This document shows, piece after piece, positions 55,143-63,236 of a stretch of DNA of 64,000 bases. The notes beneath the pieces were generated by a model. It saw nothing but the letters and a program-made list of their open reading frames with translations, was not told the DNA's origin and did not search any database. Origin of the DNA: Saccharopolyspora hordei (GTDB lineage: Bacteria; Actinomycetota; Actinomycetes; Mycobacteriales; Pseudonocardiaceae); NCBI RefSeq assembly GCF_013410345.1, contig NZ_JACCFJ010000001.1, forward strand, positions 558,001 through 622,000. The letters are read 5' to 3'. Position numbers and translations under genes: made by a program. How positions within the stretch are numbered: position 1 is the stretch's first letter; every line of letters starts with the position of its first letter.

Positions 55143-55982
55143 TCACTGCTGCCCCCAGTTCTGCCGCGGCGCCCGCACGAGGCGGTCCTTGAGCTCGCGG
55201 GTGTGCCGCCTGCTGACCGGCAGCTCCTTGGGCTGGCCGCCACCGAGCACCACCGAGTACCCGGACGAGGACATCCGCAGTTCGGTGACCAGCGGCAACG
55301 ACACCAGGAAGGACCGGTGGATGCGCAGGAAGCCCGCGTCGGCCCAGCGTTCTTCCAGCTGTGCCAGCGGGATCCGCACCAGGTGCGAGCCGTCGGTGGT
55401 GTGCAGGCGCGCGTAGTCGCCCTGCGCCTCGACCCACCGCACCTCCTTGCGCGGGATCATCCGCGTGGTGCCGGCCAGTTCGACCGGGATCACCTCGTCG
55501 TCGTCCGGCGTCGGGGCTTCCAGCGCGCGGGCACCGCCGGCGGCCTGCTGCTTGTTCTTCTCGATGGTGCGCAGCGCGCGGTCGATCCGCTCGGCGTTGG
55601 CCGGCTTCATGATGTAGTCCAGCGCGCCGACCTCGAAGGCCTCGAGCGCGTTCTCCTCGTGCCCGGTGATGAACACCAGGGCGGGCGGGTTGCGGAACGC
55701 GGTGAGCACCCGCGCCAGCTCCATCCCGCTCAGGCCGGGCATGGACACGTCCGCGAAGACGGCGTCCACGGTGGACTCGTCGGCGTCACGCTGGCCGAAC
55801 AGGTCGGGGTCGTCGCTGCGCAGCAGGCGCAAGGCCTCGGCGGCGTCGAAGGCCGTCAGCACCCGCGCGACCCTCGGGTTGCCGCCGAGCAGGTACTTCA
55901 TCTCGTCCAACCAGGCCATCTCGTCGTCCACGGCCAGGACGACGAGACCCGCTGGGTTCTCTCGTGTACTCACTGCAGCCAT
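55143..55982 (-). CDS. LytTR-family response regulator
   Basis: 279 residues. Receiver with acidic pair D19-D20, phosphorylation site D78 (VFADVSMPGLSGMELA), FITGHEENALEAFEVGALDYIMKP switch region; linker; LytTR DNA-binding domain (about 170-275) with VRWVEAQGDYARLHTTDG and FLRIHRSFLVSLPLVTELR. Partner is the LytS-type kinase two genes upstream. By analogy with BtsR and YpdB it would activate the monocarboxylate transporter genes downstream. A GTG three codons in is an alternative start. Confidence 0.92.
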   Translation of the reverse strand: MAAVSTRENPAGLVVLAVDDEMAWLDEMKYLLGGNPRVARVLTAFDAAEALRLLRSDDPDLFGQRDADESTVDAVFADVSMPGLSGMELARVLTAFRNPPALVFITGHEENALEAFEVGALDYIMKPANAERIDRALRTIEKNKQQAAGGARALEAPTPDDDEVIPVELAGTTRMIPRKEVRWVEAQGDYARLHTTDGSHLVRIPLAQLEERWADAGFLRIHRSFLVSLPLVTELRMSSSGYSVVLGGGQPKELPVSRRHTRELKDRLVRAPRQNWGQQ

Positions 55983-56083
55983 ATCCTGCCGTCGAATCCC
56001 ACTCGTCCCGAGTGAGTCCAGTCACGCCTCGCCAACAAAGCTAATTGCTAACGGAGCGCGGTGGCTTCCAGGGGTCCTACCAC

Positions 56084-56113
56084 GAAAAATCCCCTGTGGC
56101 GCAAGGATTTTTC
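56084..56113. repeat. AT-rich inverted repeat
   Basis: Perfect 9-base arms GAAAAATCC / GGATTTTTC around 12 bases, about 100 bases upstream of the LytTR gene and after the S49 peptidase gene. Stands out in such GC-rich DNA; could be a terminator or an operator. CCCGTTCAG (56115-56123), an 8/9 match to the LytTR consensus, is adjacent. Confidence 0.6.
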
Positions 56114-56271
56114 GCCCGTTCAGCCCAGTGGGTACCGCTGAACGAGTGACCACCCGGTTCGCCTCAACGACGGAGCGCGACCACGCCGATCACGGTGCGC
56201 GCACCCGCGCGGACCGACGTGCGCCCGCCACCCGTGCCGACGCGACGGGGTGGCGGGCGTGCCGCAGCGGG

Positions 56272-57174
56272 TCAGAGGCCGAAGCGGTTCCACAGCGCGC
56301 GGTGCTCGAGAGCCTCCACAGTGGACAGGATCGAGTCCGCCGGGGAGCCACCGAACCGGACCGCCGAGGACATGCCGAGCTTGGCCAGCAGCGGCTTGCG
56401 CGGCTCGACGGTGTGCAGGTGCGCGTCCGGGAACTTCTCCTTGACGATCTGGCGCAGCGAGCCCACACCGTCCACCAGGCCGAGCTCCGCCGCCTTCGAC
56501 CCGGTCCACACCTCACCGGAGAACAGGTCGTCCTCGCTGCCGTTGAGCTTGCTGCCGCGCCGCTTGCGCACCCAGTCCTGGAACTGCTCGTGCAGCTCGC
56601 CCTGCAGGCCGCGCAGCCACGCCACGTCCTCCTCCTTCTCCGGGGAGAACGGGTCCAGCCGCACCTTGTGGTCGCCCGCGGTGTACACCCGGCGCTCCAC
56701 GCCCAGCTTCTCGATGAGCCCGGTGAGCCCGAAGCTCGCGCTGACCACGCCGACCGAGCCGACGATCGACGTCGGGTGCGCGTAGACCTCGTCGGCCGCG
56801 CAGGCCAACCAGTACCCGCCGGAGGCCGCGACGTCCTCGCAGTAGGCCAGCACCGGCACGTCCTTCTCCGCCGCCAGCTCCCGGATCCGGTCCGCGACCA
56901 GCGCCGACTGGGTGGGCGCACCGCCCGGCGAGTTGACCGACAGCACCACCCCGCTGAGCCGGTCGTGGCCGAACGCGCGGGTCAGCGCCGACTCCACGGT
57001 CTGCGTCGAGATCGTCGGTCGGCTCACCGGCGACGGCGTCGCCGTGATGACGCCGTGCAGCTTCACGACCGCCACCACCGGTCCGCGCTCCGCTCGCTCG
57101 GCGAGCTTGGCCGGCAGCTTCGCGGACAGCTTGCCGGACAACAGGTCGGTGAACTTCTGCGGTGCCTTCTCCAT
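56272..57174 (-). CDS. S49 family signal peptide peptidase-like serine protease
   Basis: 300 residues. Catalytic Ser in EDVAASGGYWLA (S118) and Lys in GDHKVRLDPF (K170), 52 residues apart as in Bacillus SppA (S147/K199). SVNSPGGAPTQS and SIVGSVGVV are the other conserved loops. No clear signal peptide or N-terminal helix, so it may be cytosolic or peripheral. Lies nine bases after the LytS-type kinase gene, hence cotranscribed with it. Confidence 0.9.
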   Translation of the reverse strand: MEKAPQKFTDLLSGKLSAKLPAKLAERAERGPVVAVVKLHGVITATPSPVSRPTISTQTVESALTRAFGHDRLSGVVLSVNSPGGAPTQSALVADRIRELAAEKDVPVLAYCEDVAASGGYWLACAADEVYAHPTSIVGSVGVVSASFGLTGLIEKLGVERRVYTAGDHKVRLDPFSPEKEEDVAWLRGLQGELHEQFQDWVRKRRGSKLNGSEDDLFSGEVWTGSKAAELGLVDGVGSLRQIVKEKFPDAHLHTVEPRKPLLAKLGMSSAVRFGGSPADSILSTVEALEHRALWNRFGL

Positions 57175-57183
57175 ACCCCGACG

Positions 57184-58437
57184 TTACCGGCCGACGGAGG
57201 GACCGGCGGCGAGTCCGATGCCGGTCTCGTCGTAGGCCGGCGGCGGCCCCGGCCGCACGCCCGGGGCGAACTTCGGCACCCGCATGATGACCTTCATGCC
57301 CGCGCCCTTCTCGGTCTCCACGACCAGGCCGTAGTCGTTGCCGAAGGTCGCCCGCATCCGGTTGTTGATGTTGCCCAGGCCGACGTGCGCCCCGGTCAGG
57401 TGCGCGTTGGCCAGCTCCGCGTCGAGCCGCTCCGGGTCCATCCCGATGCCGTCGTCGTCCACGCTGATCAGCGCTTCGGTGCCGTTGTCCTCCGCGGTCA
57501 CCGACACGGTGCCGCCGCCCGGCTTGTTCGCCAGGCCGTGCCGGACCGCGTTCTCCACCAGCGGCTGCAGCGCCAGGAACGGCACCACCACCGGCAGCAC
57601 CTCGGGCGCGATCTTGAGCTGGACCTTGAGCCGGTCCGGGCCGAACCGGGCGCTCTCCAGCGTCAGGTAGCGGTCGATGTTGCGGATCTCGTCGGCCAGC
57701 GTGGTGTAGAGGCCGTTGGTGCGGAACGAGTAGCGGGTGAAGTCGGCGAACTCCTGCAGCAGGTCCCGCGCGTGGTCCGGGTCGGTGCGGATCAGCGAGC
57801 CGATGGTGTTGAGCGCGTTGTAGACGAAGTGCGGCGAGATCTGCGCCCGCAGCGCCCGCACCTCGGCCTGCGCCAGCCGCTCCTTGGACTCCTGCAGCTC
57901 GGCGAGCTCCAGCTGGGTCGACACGTGGTTGGCGACCTCGGCGGCGGCGCGCAGCAGGCGCTTGCGGTCACCGTCGGAGATCACCGCCAGCGCACCGCGG
58001 GTCTCGTCCTCGACCTCCAGCGGCACCACCACGGCGTGCCGCATCTGGCACGTCCGGTCCTCGCAGTTCAGGTCGTTGTGGTCGAGGTACTCGCGCTTGC
58101 CGGTGCGCAGCACCTGCTCGACCTTGGGGCGCAGGTCGGCGTAGTGGTGGTTGGCCTCGCCGTCCCAGCTCAGCAGTGTCCCGTCCGCGTCGAGGATGCC
58201 GACCGCGACGCAGTCCAGCAGGCTGCGCAGGTGTGGGGCCGCCTTGTCCGCCGAGGCGGGGGTCAGGCCGGCGCGCAGGTGCGGAGCCGCGCTGGTGACC
58301 CGGTGCAGCGCCGCCAGCGTCGCGTCCTCCACCGAGGTGCTCACCCGGCGCGCCCGGCACAGCATGACGAACATGCCGAGCACGGCGAGGGCTGCGAGCG
58401 TGGTCAGCACCGTCCGCTCAGTCAACAACTCCGCCAC
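57184..58437 (-). CDS. LytS-type sensor histidine kinase
   Basis: 417 residues from the GTG at 58437. One membrane helix at the very N-terminus (about 10-28), a GAF-like sensor domain (about 60-170) with a DLNCEDRTCQMRH segment (C125, C130), a coiled linker, the His_kinase domain with QISPHFVYNALN (phosphorylated His near 203) and an HATPase domain with QPLVENAVRHGL and DDDGIGMD. A TTGATT/CATATT promoter with 18-base spacing ends six bases before the GTG, so leaderless expression is likely; a TTG at 58473 in the -35 box is the longer alternative. Lacks the multi-helix 5TM domain of classic LytS. Confidence 0.9.
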   Translation of the reverse strand: MAELLTERTVLTTLAALAVLGMFVMLCRARRVSTSVEDATLAALHRVTSAAPHLRAGLTPASADKAAPHLRSLLDCVAVGILDADGTLLSWDGEANHHYADLRPKVEQVLRTGKREYLDHNDLNCEDRTCQMRHAVVVPLEVEDETRGALAVISDGDRKRLLRAAAEVANHVSTQLELAELQESKERLAQAEVRALRAQISPHFVYNALNTIGSLIRTDPDHARDLLQEFADFTRYSFRTNGLYTTLADEIRNIDRYLTLESARFGPDRLKVQLKIAPEVLPVVVPFLALQPLVENAVRHGLANKPGGGTVSVTAEDNGTEALISVDDDGIGMDPERLDAELANAHLTGAHVGLGNINNRMRATFGNDYGLVVETEKGAGMKVIMRVPKFAPGVRPGPPPAYDETGIGLAAGPSVGR

Positions 58438-58443
58438 AACATC

Positions 58444-58473
58444 AATATGGTCGAGGCCAACACCAGGAATCAA
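58444..58473 (-). promoter_or_regulatory. promoter of the LytS-type kinase gene
   Basis: On the minus strand TTGATT (58473-58468), 18-base spacer, CATATT (58449-58444), then six bases to GTG. Confidence 0.5.
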
Positions 58474-58523
58474 GGTGGCTACGCTCAGTGCACCGGTTCC
58501 ATCGGTGAGCGGTACCCAGCCCT

Positions 58524-58532
58524 TCCGTTCAG
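58524..58532. promoter_or_regulatory. candidate LytTR-binding half site
   Basis: TCCGTTCAG fits every position of the published LytTR half-site consensus [TA][AC][CA]GTTN[AG][TG]. About 90 bases upstream of the kinase start. The wider CGTTCAGCGGTAC occurs inverted at 56132-56144 upstream of the LytTR gene. Confidence 0.4.
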
Positions 58533-58557
58533 CGGTACGGCCCGGTGCCGGCAGCGG

Positions 58558-59409
58558 CTACTTCAGCAGCCGGGAGAGCCGCCGGTCCGCGAGCAGCTTG
58601 CCGCCGGTCTGGCAGGTCGGGCAGTACTGCATCGAGCGGTCCGCGAACGACACCTCCCGGACGAGGTCCCCGCACACCGGGCACGGCAGCCCGGTCCGCG
58701 CGTGCACCCGCAGCCCCGAGCGCTTCTCCGCCTTGAGCCGCGCGGCGTCCTGCTGCAGCGAGCGCTGCACCGCGTCCCGCAAGACCTCCTGCACGCTCGC
58801 GTGCAGCCGCTGCACCGCCTCGGCGTCGAGCTTGCCCGCGGTGGCGAACGGGGAGAGCTTCGCGGCGTGCAGGACCTCGTCGGAGTAGGCGTTGCCGATC
58901 CCGGCCACCGTGGACTGGTCGGTCAGCAGCGTCTTGATCCGCTCGGTGCGCCCGGACAGCAGCGCGGCGAACCGGTCGACGTCGAGGTCCAGCGCGTCCG
59001 GCCCGAGCTTCGCGATGCCCGGCACCTCGGCCGGGTCGGCGACCACCCACACCGCCAGCTTCTTCTGGGTGCCGGCCTCGGTCAGGTCGAACCCGACCTC
59101 GCCCAGGTGCACCCGCAGCGCGATCGGTCCCCGGCCGGGTTTCGGCGGCGCCGGCGACAGCGCGTCCGACCAGCGCAGCCACCCGGCCCGCGCCAGGTGG
59201 CAGACCAGGTGCAGGCCGTCGCAGTCCAGGTCCAGGTACTTGCCGCGCCGCGTCGCCGCGGTGACGGTGCGGCCGTGCAGTTCGGTCCACGGCGGGCTCG
59301 CCGTCTTCAGCACGCTCATCGACGCGACGTCGACCCGGGCCACGGTGCGGCCCACGGCGTTGTCGCGGAGGTGCTGGGCCAACGCCTCGACCTCGGGGAG
59401 TTCCGGCAC
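58558..59409 (-). CDS. Fpg/Nei family DNA glycosylase
   Basis: Excises oxidised bases and cuts the abasic site. 283 residues. PELPEVEALA start with catalytic Pro2 and Glu3 after Met removal, K57 in RRGKYLDLD, the H2TH region (TVAGIGNAYSDEVLHAAKLSPF) and a C-terminal zinc finger with CPVCG and YCPTCQ. The tail after the finger (GGKLLADRRLSRLLK) is longer than in MutM, suggesting the actinobacterial Nei-like branch. GTG start at 59409, with CACACT seven bases upstream. Confidence 0.9.
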   Translation of the reverse strand: MPELPEVEALAQHLRDNAVGRTVARVDVASMSVLKTASPPWTELHGRTVTAATRRGKYLDLDCDGLHLVCHLARAGWLRWSDALSPAPPKPGRGPIALRVHLGEVGFDLTEAGTQKKLAVWVVADPAEVPGIAKLGPDALDLDVDRFAALLSGRTERIKTLLTDQSTVAGIGNAYSDEVLHAAKLSPFATAGKLDAEAVQRLHASVQEVLRDAVQRSLQQDAARLKAEKRSGLRVHARTGLPCPVCGDLVREVSFADRSMQYCPTCQTGGKLLADRRLSRLLK

Positions 59410-59462
59410 GGGTCCCAGTGTGCGCGACGAACCGCCCGCGCGTGGCGCGGCGCGCTCCGCGG

Positions 59463-59900
59463 TCACTCCACGGGCTGCAGGTTGCCGTTCATGTCCGGTT
59501 CCGCGTAGAGCTCGATGTGGCGCGCCACCTCCGAGACCTCCTTGCGGACGTCGTACAGGCCGCGCACCACGCCGACCCAGGTCTCCGGCGGCTTCTCCTC
59601 GTGGTCCCCCGGCGTGGCCGCGGTGATGGTCCACGGCCGGTGCAGCAGCCAGCGCACCGGGAAGAACAGCACCGCCACGACGAGCAGCAGGACCAGCCAG
59701 GACGGCACGTACACCTGGTCGGGCGTCCAGGCCACGAACATCACGACCAGGAACAGCAGCACCGCGCCCATCACCACGGCGGGCGCGGTCCCCCCGTTGA
59801 CGTCGTGCTCGAACTCGTCGGCAGCGATCGGGTTGGACCACTCCAGGTTCGCCTTGATGGTCCACTCACGGCCGTCGGAGCCCCGCACCACCCGGTTCAT
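59463..59900 (-). CDS. small membrane protein, unknown
   Basis: 145 residues from the ATG at 59900 (GGGGAGG five bases upstream). N-terminal EWTIKANLEWSNP beta part, two membrane helices (about 43-62 and 68-88: APAVVMGAVLLFLVVMFV, SWLVLLLVVAVLFFPVRWLL), then RPWTITAATPGDHEEKPPETWVGVV and an acidic tail. No family recognised. Confidence 0.75.
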   Translation of the reverse strand: MNRVVRGSDGREWTIKANLEWSNPIAADEFEHDVNGGTAPAVVMGAVLLFLVVMFVAWTPDQVYVPSWLVLLLVVAVLFFPVRWLLHRPWTITAATPGDHEEKPPETWVGVVRGLYDVRKEVSEVARHIELYAEPDMNGNLQPVE

Positions 59901-60081
59901 CGTCGCCTCCCCGCCCACCCGGGCTGGTCGCCTCACCAACATCGTCCGTCACTCGAACCCCGGCGCTCACCGAGCGTGGTGCAACGGTACCGCGCGCGTC
60001 ATGGGCCCGACGGGTGATAGTCGTCCCCGAACGGCTCCATTGTCGATCATGTCCAGCGTTCGGGCCACCCCGCGGAGCGCG

Positions 60082-60663
60082 TCACGCGCCCCGACCGAGC
60101 GGCAGCTCCGCCGCCTGGTGGTACGCCTCACGCAACCGGCGCCGCGCCCGGTGCGCCAGCACGGCGGTCGCGTTCGGCGTCAGCCCCAGCTGCGCGGCGA
60201 GGCTGGCCGGGCGGTGCCCCTCCACCTCGGTGCGCCACAGCACCTCGCGCCACCGCTCCGGCAACCGCAGGAACGCCCGCGCCAGCAGCTCGCCCTCGGC
60301 CTGCACCACCTGGTGGTCGCCCTGCCGCGGACCGCGCTCGGTCAGCTCGTCGGCGCCCACCAGCTGGTACCGGCGCGCCGCCGACCACTCCGCCACCACC
60401 CGCCGGACCACCGTGAACAGGTACGTGCGGATCGTGTCCCGGGGCCCGCGACCGGCCCGGACCGCGCGCAGCACGCGCAGGAACACCTCGGCCACCACGT
60501 CGTCGACGTCCACGCCCTGCCGCTGCACGCTCAGCGCGAAGCGCCGCACCACCGGCGCGTGCCGCCGGTACAGCTCACCGAAGGCCGCGTCGTCCCCCTC
60601 CCGCAACCGCACCAGCAGCGCCGCGTCGTCCGACTCCGCGGCAGCACCCGCGCTCGCCCCCAA
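60082..60663 (-). CDS. ECF RNA polymerase sigma factor
   Basis: 193 residues. Region 2 (DAAFGELYRRHAPVVRRFALSV, VDDVVAEVFLRVLRAV) and region 4 (RLPERWREVLWRTEVEGHRPASLAAQLGLTPNATAVLAHRARRRL). The WRT-x-VEG-x-x-PA pattern is typical of the actinobacterial group whose anti-sigma is often fused or distant. No anti-sigma gene sits beside it. TTG start with GGGGGAGGG three bases upstream. Confidence 0.88.
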   Translation of the reverse strand: MGASAGAAAESDDAALLVRLREGDDAAFGELYRRHAPVVRRFALSVQRQGVDVDDVVAEVFLRVLRAVRAGRGPRDTIRTYLFTVVRRVVAEWSAARRYQLVGADELTERGPRQGDHQVVQAEGELLARAFLRLPERWREVLWRTEVEGHRPASLAAQLGLTPNATAVLAHRARRRLREAYHQAAELPLGRGA

Positions 60664-60904
60664 CGTCCCTCCCCCAGCAGAGCCGACCGGACGGACCGGC
60701 CGGGGAGCTCACCGCGGACGTCCCGGCCACGGCGGCCCCACCCCCAGTTGACGCCGGTCGGCGGTCCTGCGGACCGGACCGGGCGCGTCACCGCCAGTCT
60801 GCGCGGTCCGCCGGGGACCGCCACCCGCGCCACCCACCCGCGTGGGTGTGACCTGCGGAGACCCCGAAGGGGACCCCCCGGTGAACGGGCTCGGGAGGGT
60901 GCGC

Positions 60905-60910
60905 TACAGT
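60905..60910 (+). promoter_or_regulatory. -10 box of the tRNA-Gly gene
   Basis: TACAGT, 33 bases before the mature tRNA 5' end. Confidence 0.5.
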
Positions 60911-60943
60911 GATTGCCAACAGCCCACGAGGGGCGATGAAGAT

Positions 60944-61016
60944 GCGGATGTAGCGCAGTTGGTAGCGCATCACCTTGCCAAGGTGAGGGTCGCGGGTTCG
61001 AGTCCCGTCATCCGCT
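60944..61016 (+). tRNA. tRNA-Gly (GCC)
   Basis: 73 bases fold as a cloverleaf: acceptor GCGGATG / CATCCGC, D arm around AGTTGGTA, anticodon stem TCACC / GGTGA with loop TTGCCAA (anticodon GCC), T arm with GGTTCGAGT. Discriminator T; the CCA end is not encoded. Confidence 0.97.
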
Positions 61017-61023
61017 CGGACCG

Positions 61024-61065
61024 GAAGAGCCGCGGTCGACGCTCGAGCGTCGACCGCGGCTCTTC
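61024..61065. terminator. 42-bp perfect palindrome, tRNA terminator
   Basis: 21-base arms meet without a spacer, beginning GAAGAGCCGCGGTCGACGCT, seven bases after the tRNA, followed by TGTCGTGT. Very stable; probably the tRNA terminator. Confidence 0.85.
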
Positions 61066-61295
61066 TGTCGTGTCCGGGGACGAGCGACGCGTGGGCACCC
61101 CGTCCCGAGGGCGAGCCGTGGTCGGTCTTTCGCTCCCGACTCCCCGTTTCCTCCGGACGAGGATCGTGATCTCCCCGGTGGGTCGCACGATGTCGGGAAC
61201 TTCTCCGGAACCCGAGTTGTGCGGGATGCGGGAGCCATCGGGATGTGATCGTCTCCGACGTGTCCGGTTTCCCCCGTCTCCTGGAGGTCATTCAC

Positions 61296-61619
61296 ATGCG
61301 TCGGGTTGTCGTCGGTGCACTGGCCGTTGGTTTCCTCGGTGTCCTGGGTGGCGGCGCCGCGCACGCCGTCGACGAGGCGTCCTGGCAGCAGGACCAGGTC
61401 CAGACCTGGAGCTGGCAGTCCAGCGACCAGCCGTCCGGCTCCTGGCAGGGCCAGGAGACCGCCTCCACCAGCACCACGACGACGAGCACGTCCACCACCA
61501 GCTCGAACAGCGGCTCGTCGCAGACCAGCGAGTCGAACCAGTCCACCCAGAGCGTCGTGCAGGGCAACAGCTGGGCCACCGGCTCCGCCCAGGGCGGCAG
61601 CGCTCAGGGCGCCGACTGA
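61296..61619 (+). CDS. small secreted Trp/Gln/Ser/Thr-rich protein
   Basis: 107 residues. Signal peptide MRRVVVGALAVGFLGVLG with cleavage near AHA-VDEASW. The mature part of about 84 residues has Trp every 7-10 residues in Gln/Ser context (SWQQDQ, TWSWQSS, GSWQGQ), then a pure Ser/Thr stretch, then SVVQGNSWATGSAQGG. No Cys, no known domain. Reads as an extracellular or wall-associated low-complexity protein. GGAGG nine bases before the ATG; own terminator follows. Confidence 0.75.
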   Translation: MRRVVVGALAVGFLGVLGGGAAHAVDEASWQQDQVQTWSWQSSDQPSGSWQGQETASTSTTTTSTSTTSSNSGSSQTSESNQSTQSVVQGNSWATGSAQGGSAQGAD

Positions 61620-61625
61620 GCCGCC

Positions 61626-61661
61626 GGGAGTGCCGCGTCCCCTCCGGGGCGCGGCACTCCC
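61626..61661 (+). terminator. hairpin terminator of the secreted protein gene
   Basis: Perfect 12-base arms GGGAGTGCCGCG / CGCGGCACTCCC; the 12-base interior can pair CCCC with GGGG. Six bases after the stop. Confidence 0.75.
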
Positions 61662-61871
61662 CTCCCCGGGGGTCCGTTCTCGCTGATCGGTCCACCGCCA
61701 TCCACGCGACGAGTTCGCACCGTGCTGGCGCGCAGCGGAACGGGGATCGCCCGCTGCGGGGAATGGCGGGAATGGTGCCGATCACCGGTCCGCCTCCCGC
61801 CACCCCCGCTCCGCCGTGATCGTGATCGATAGGCTCCTCCTCCGAAGCACGCCGTCGTACGGAGGAGCTGC

Positions 61872-62450
61872 ATGTCCGGTGCCACGCGGGTGCGGCGGTC
61901 GCTGGGCGTGGGCCTGTCCGTCCTCGTCATCGGCATCGGGCTCACCGCGGCGAGCTGGATCCTGCCTCCGCCGAGCGAGGCGCCCAGCTACACGAGCGTG
62001 CCGAACGCGTGCGAGTCGGTGTCCCCGCTGGTGCTGGACAGGGCCTTCGCGCCGCGCCGGGCCGAGCTCGACGCCCAGCACCACGGCGCCCACGACCTCC
62101 ACCGCAGCTCCACGTGCCAGTGGCGGGCCGAGGGGCCGGTCCAGGACGTGCGCAAGAGCGGCCTGGACGTCGAGGTGGCGACCGAGTTCGACCTCGAGTC
62201 CCGCCCGGACACCGCCTACGTCGACCAGTTCCTCGACTACCTCGCGCTCGAACCGGGTGCCACCGAGGTGCCGGGCCTCGGCTCCCGAGCGGTCCTGATC
62301 CGCAGCCCGCTGGGAGTCGAACTGGTGGCGGCCGAGGCCAACCTGACCGTCTCGGTCCGCTACAACGCCGCCAAGCCCACGAAGGCCCTGGTCCCGGTCG
62401 CCCGCGCGGTGGCCGAAGAACTCCTCACCGCAGCGGGCACCCCACGCTGA
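61872..62450 (+). CDS. membrane-anchored secreted protein, DUF3558-like
   Basis: 192 residues. One N-terminal membrane helix or uncleaved signal (VGLSVLVIGIGLTAASWIL, about 13-31), no lipobox Cys. The outside domain has NACESVSPLVLDRAF and SSTCQWRAEG, the paired Cys and W pattern of DUF3558-type actinobacterial secreted proteins, but the match is weak. GGAGGAG five bases before the ATG. TAGGCT about 40 bases upstream may be the -10 box. Confidence 0.65.
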   Translation: MSGATRVRRSLGVGLSVLVIGIGLTAASWILPPPSEAPSYTSVPNACESVSPLVLDRAFAPRRAELDAQHHGAHDLHRSSTCQWRAEGPVQDVRKSGLDVEVATEFDLESRPDTAYVDQFLDYLALEPGATEVPGLGSRAVLIRSPLGVELVAAEANLTVSVRYNAAKPTKALVPVARAVAEELLTAAGTPR

Positions 62451-62471
62451 CCACCGCACAGCGCACGACGT

Positions 62472-62514
62472 GATGGGCACCTCTCGCCCGGTGTGGTGGC
62501 GGGAGGTGCCCGTC
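62472..62514. terminator. bidirectional hairpin between secreted protein gene and msrA
   Basis: 17-base arms with two mismatches (GATGGGCACCTCTCGCC against GGCGGGAGGTGCCCGTC), 9-base loop, between convergent genes. Confidence 0.7.
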
Positions 62515-62540
62515 GGTCCGTGCGCGCCGCGCGGCTCCGG

Positions 62541-63215
62541 TCAGGGGCGGCCTTCGGTGGTGACGCCCAGGCCGATGGGGCAGGACACGCCCGTTCCGGC
62601 GAGGCCGCAGTAGCCGTTCGGGTTCTTGGCGTCGCTCAGGTACTGCTGGTGGTAGGTCTCCGCGTAGTAGAAGGCCTCCAGCGGGGCGATCTCCGTGGTG
62701 ATCTCGCCCAGGCCCGCGTCCCGCAGCGCCTTCTGGAACGCGTCGCGGCTGGCCTCGGCCTCCGCGCGCTGGGTCTCGTCGGTCCAGTAGATCGCCGAGC
62801 GGTACTGGGTGCCGATGTCGTTGCCCTGCCGCATGCCCTGGGTCGGGTCGTGGTTCTCCCAGAACACCTTGAGCAGCTGGGAGTAGCTGATCACCGCCGG
62901 GTCGAAGACCGCCAGGACCACCTCGGCGTGCCCGGTGCGGCCCGTGCAGACCTCCTCGTAGGTCGGGTTCGGCGTGTACCCGCCCGCGTAGCCGACCGCC
63001 GTCGTCCACACCCCCGGCGTCTGCCAGAAGGCGCGCTCCGCACCCCAGAAGCAACCCATGCCCACCACTGCCGTGGCGCAGCCCTCCGGGAACGGGGGCA
63101 CGATCCGGCGGTCCGGGTGGACCGCGTGGTACTCCGCGACCGGCATCGGGGTGTCCCGGCCCGGCAGGGCTTCCGACCGGTCGATCATCCTGGTCTTGTC
63201 ACCGAAGAGCGCCAT
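62541..63215 (-). CDS. msrA: peptide methionine sulfoxide reductase A
   Basis: Reduces the S-epimer of methionine sulfoxide in proteins. 224 residues. GCFWGAER with nucleophile C55, the [24 protein letters not shown] core, and recycling Cys near the C-terminus ([15 protein letters not shown]). Extended N-terminus of about 45 residues as in E. coli MsrA. ATG start. Cytosolic. Confidence 0.96.
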   Translation of the reverse strand: MALFGDKTRMIDRSEALPGRDTPMPVAEYHAVHPDRRIVPPFPEGCATAVVGMGCFWGAERAFWQTPGVWTTAVGYAGGYTPNPTYEEVCTGRTGHAEVVLAVFDPAVISYSQLLKVFWENHDPTQGMRQGNDIGTQYRSAIYWTDETQRAEAEASRDAFQKALRDAGLGEITTEIAPLEAFYYAETYHQQYLSDAKNPNGYCGLAGTGVSCPIGLGVTTEGRP

Positions 63216-63236
63216 GCCCCCGAGACTACGCCCAGA

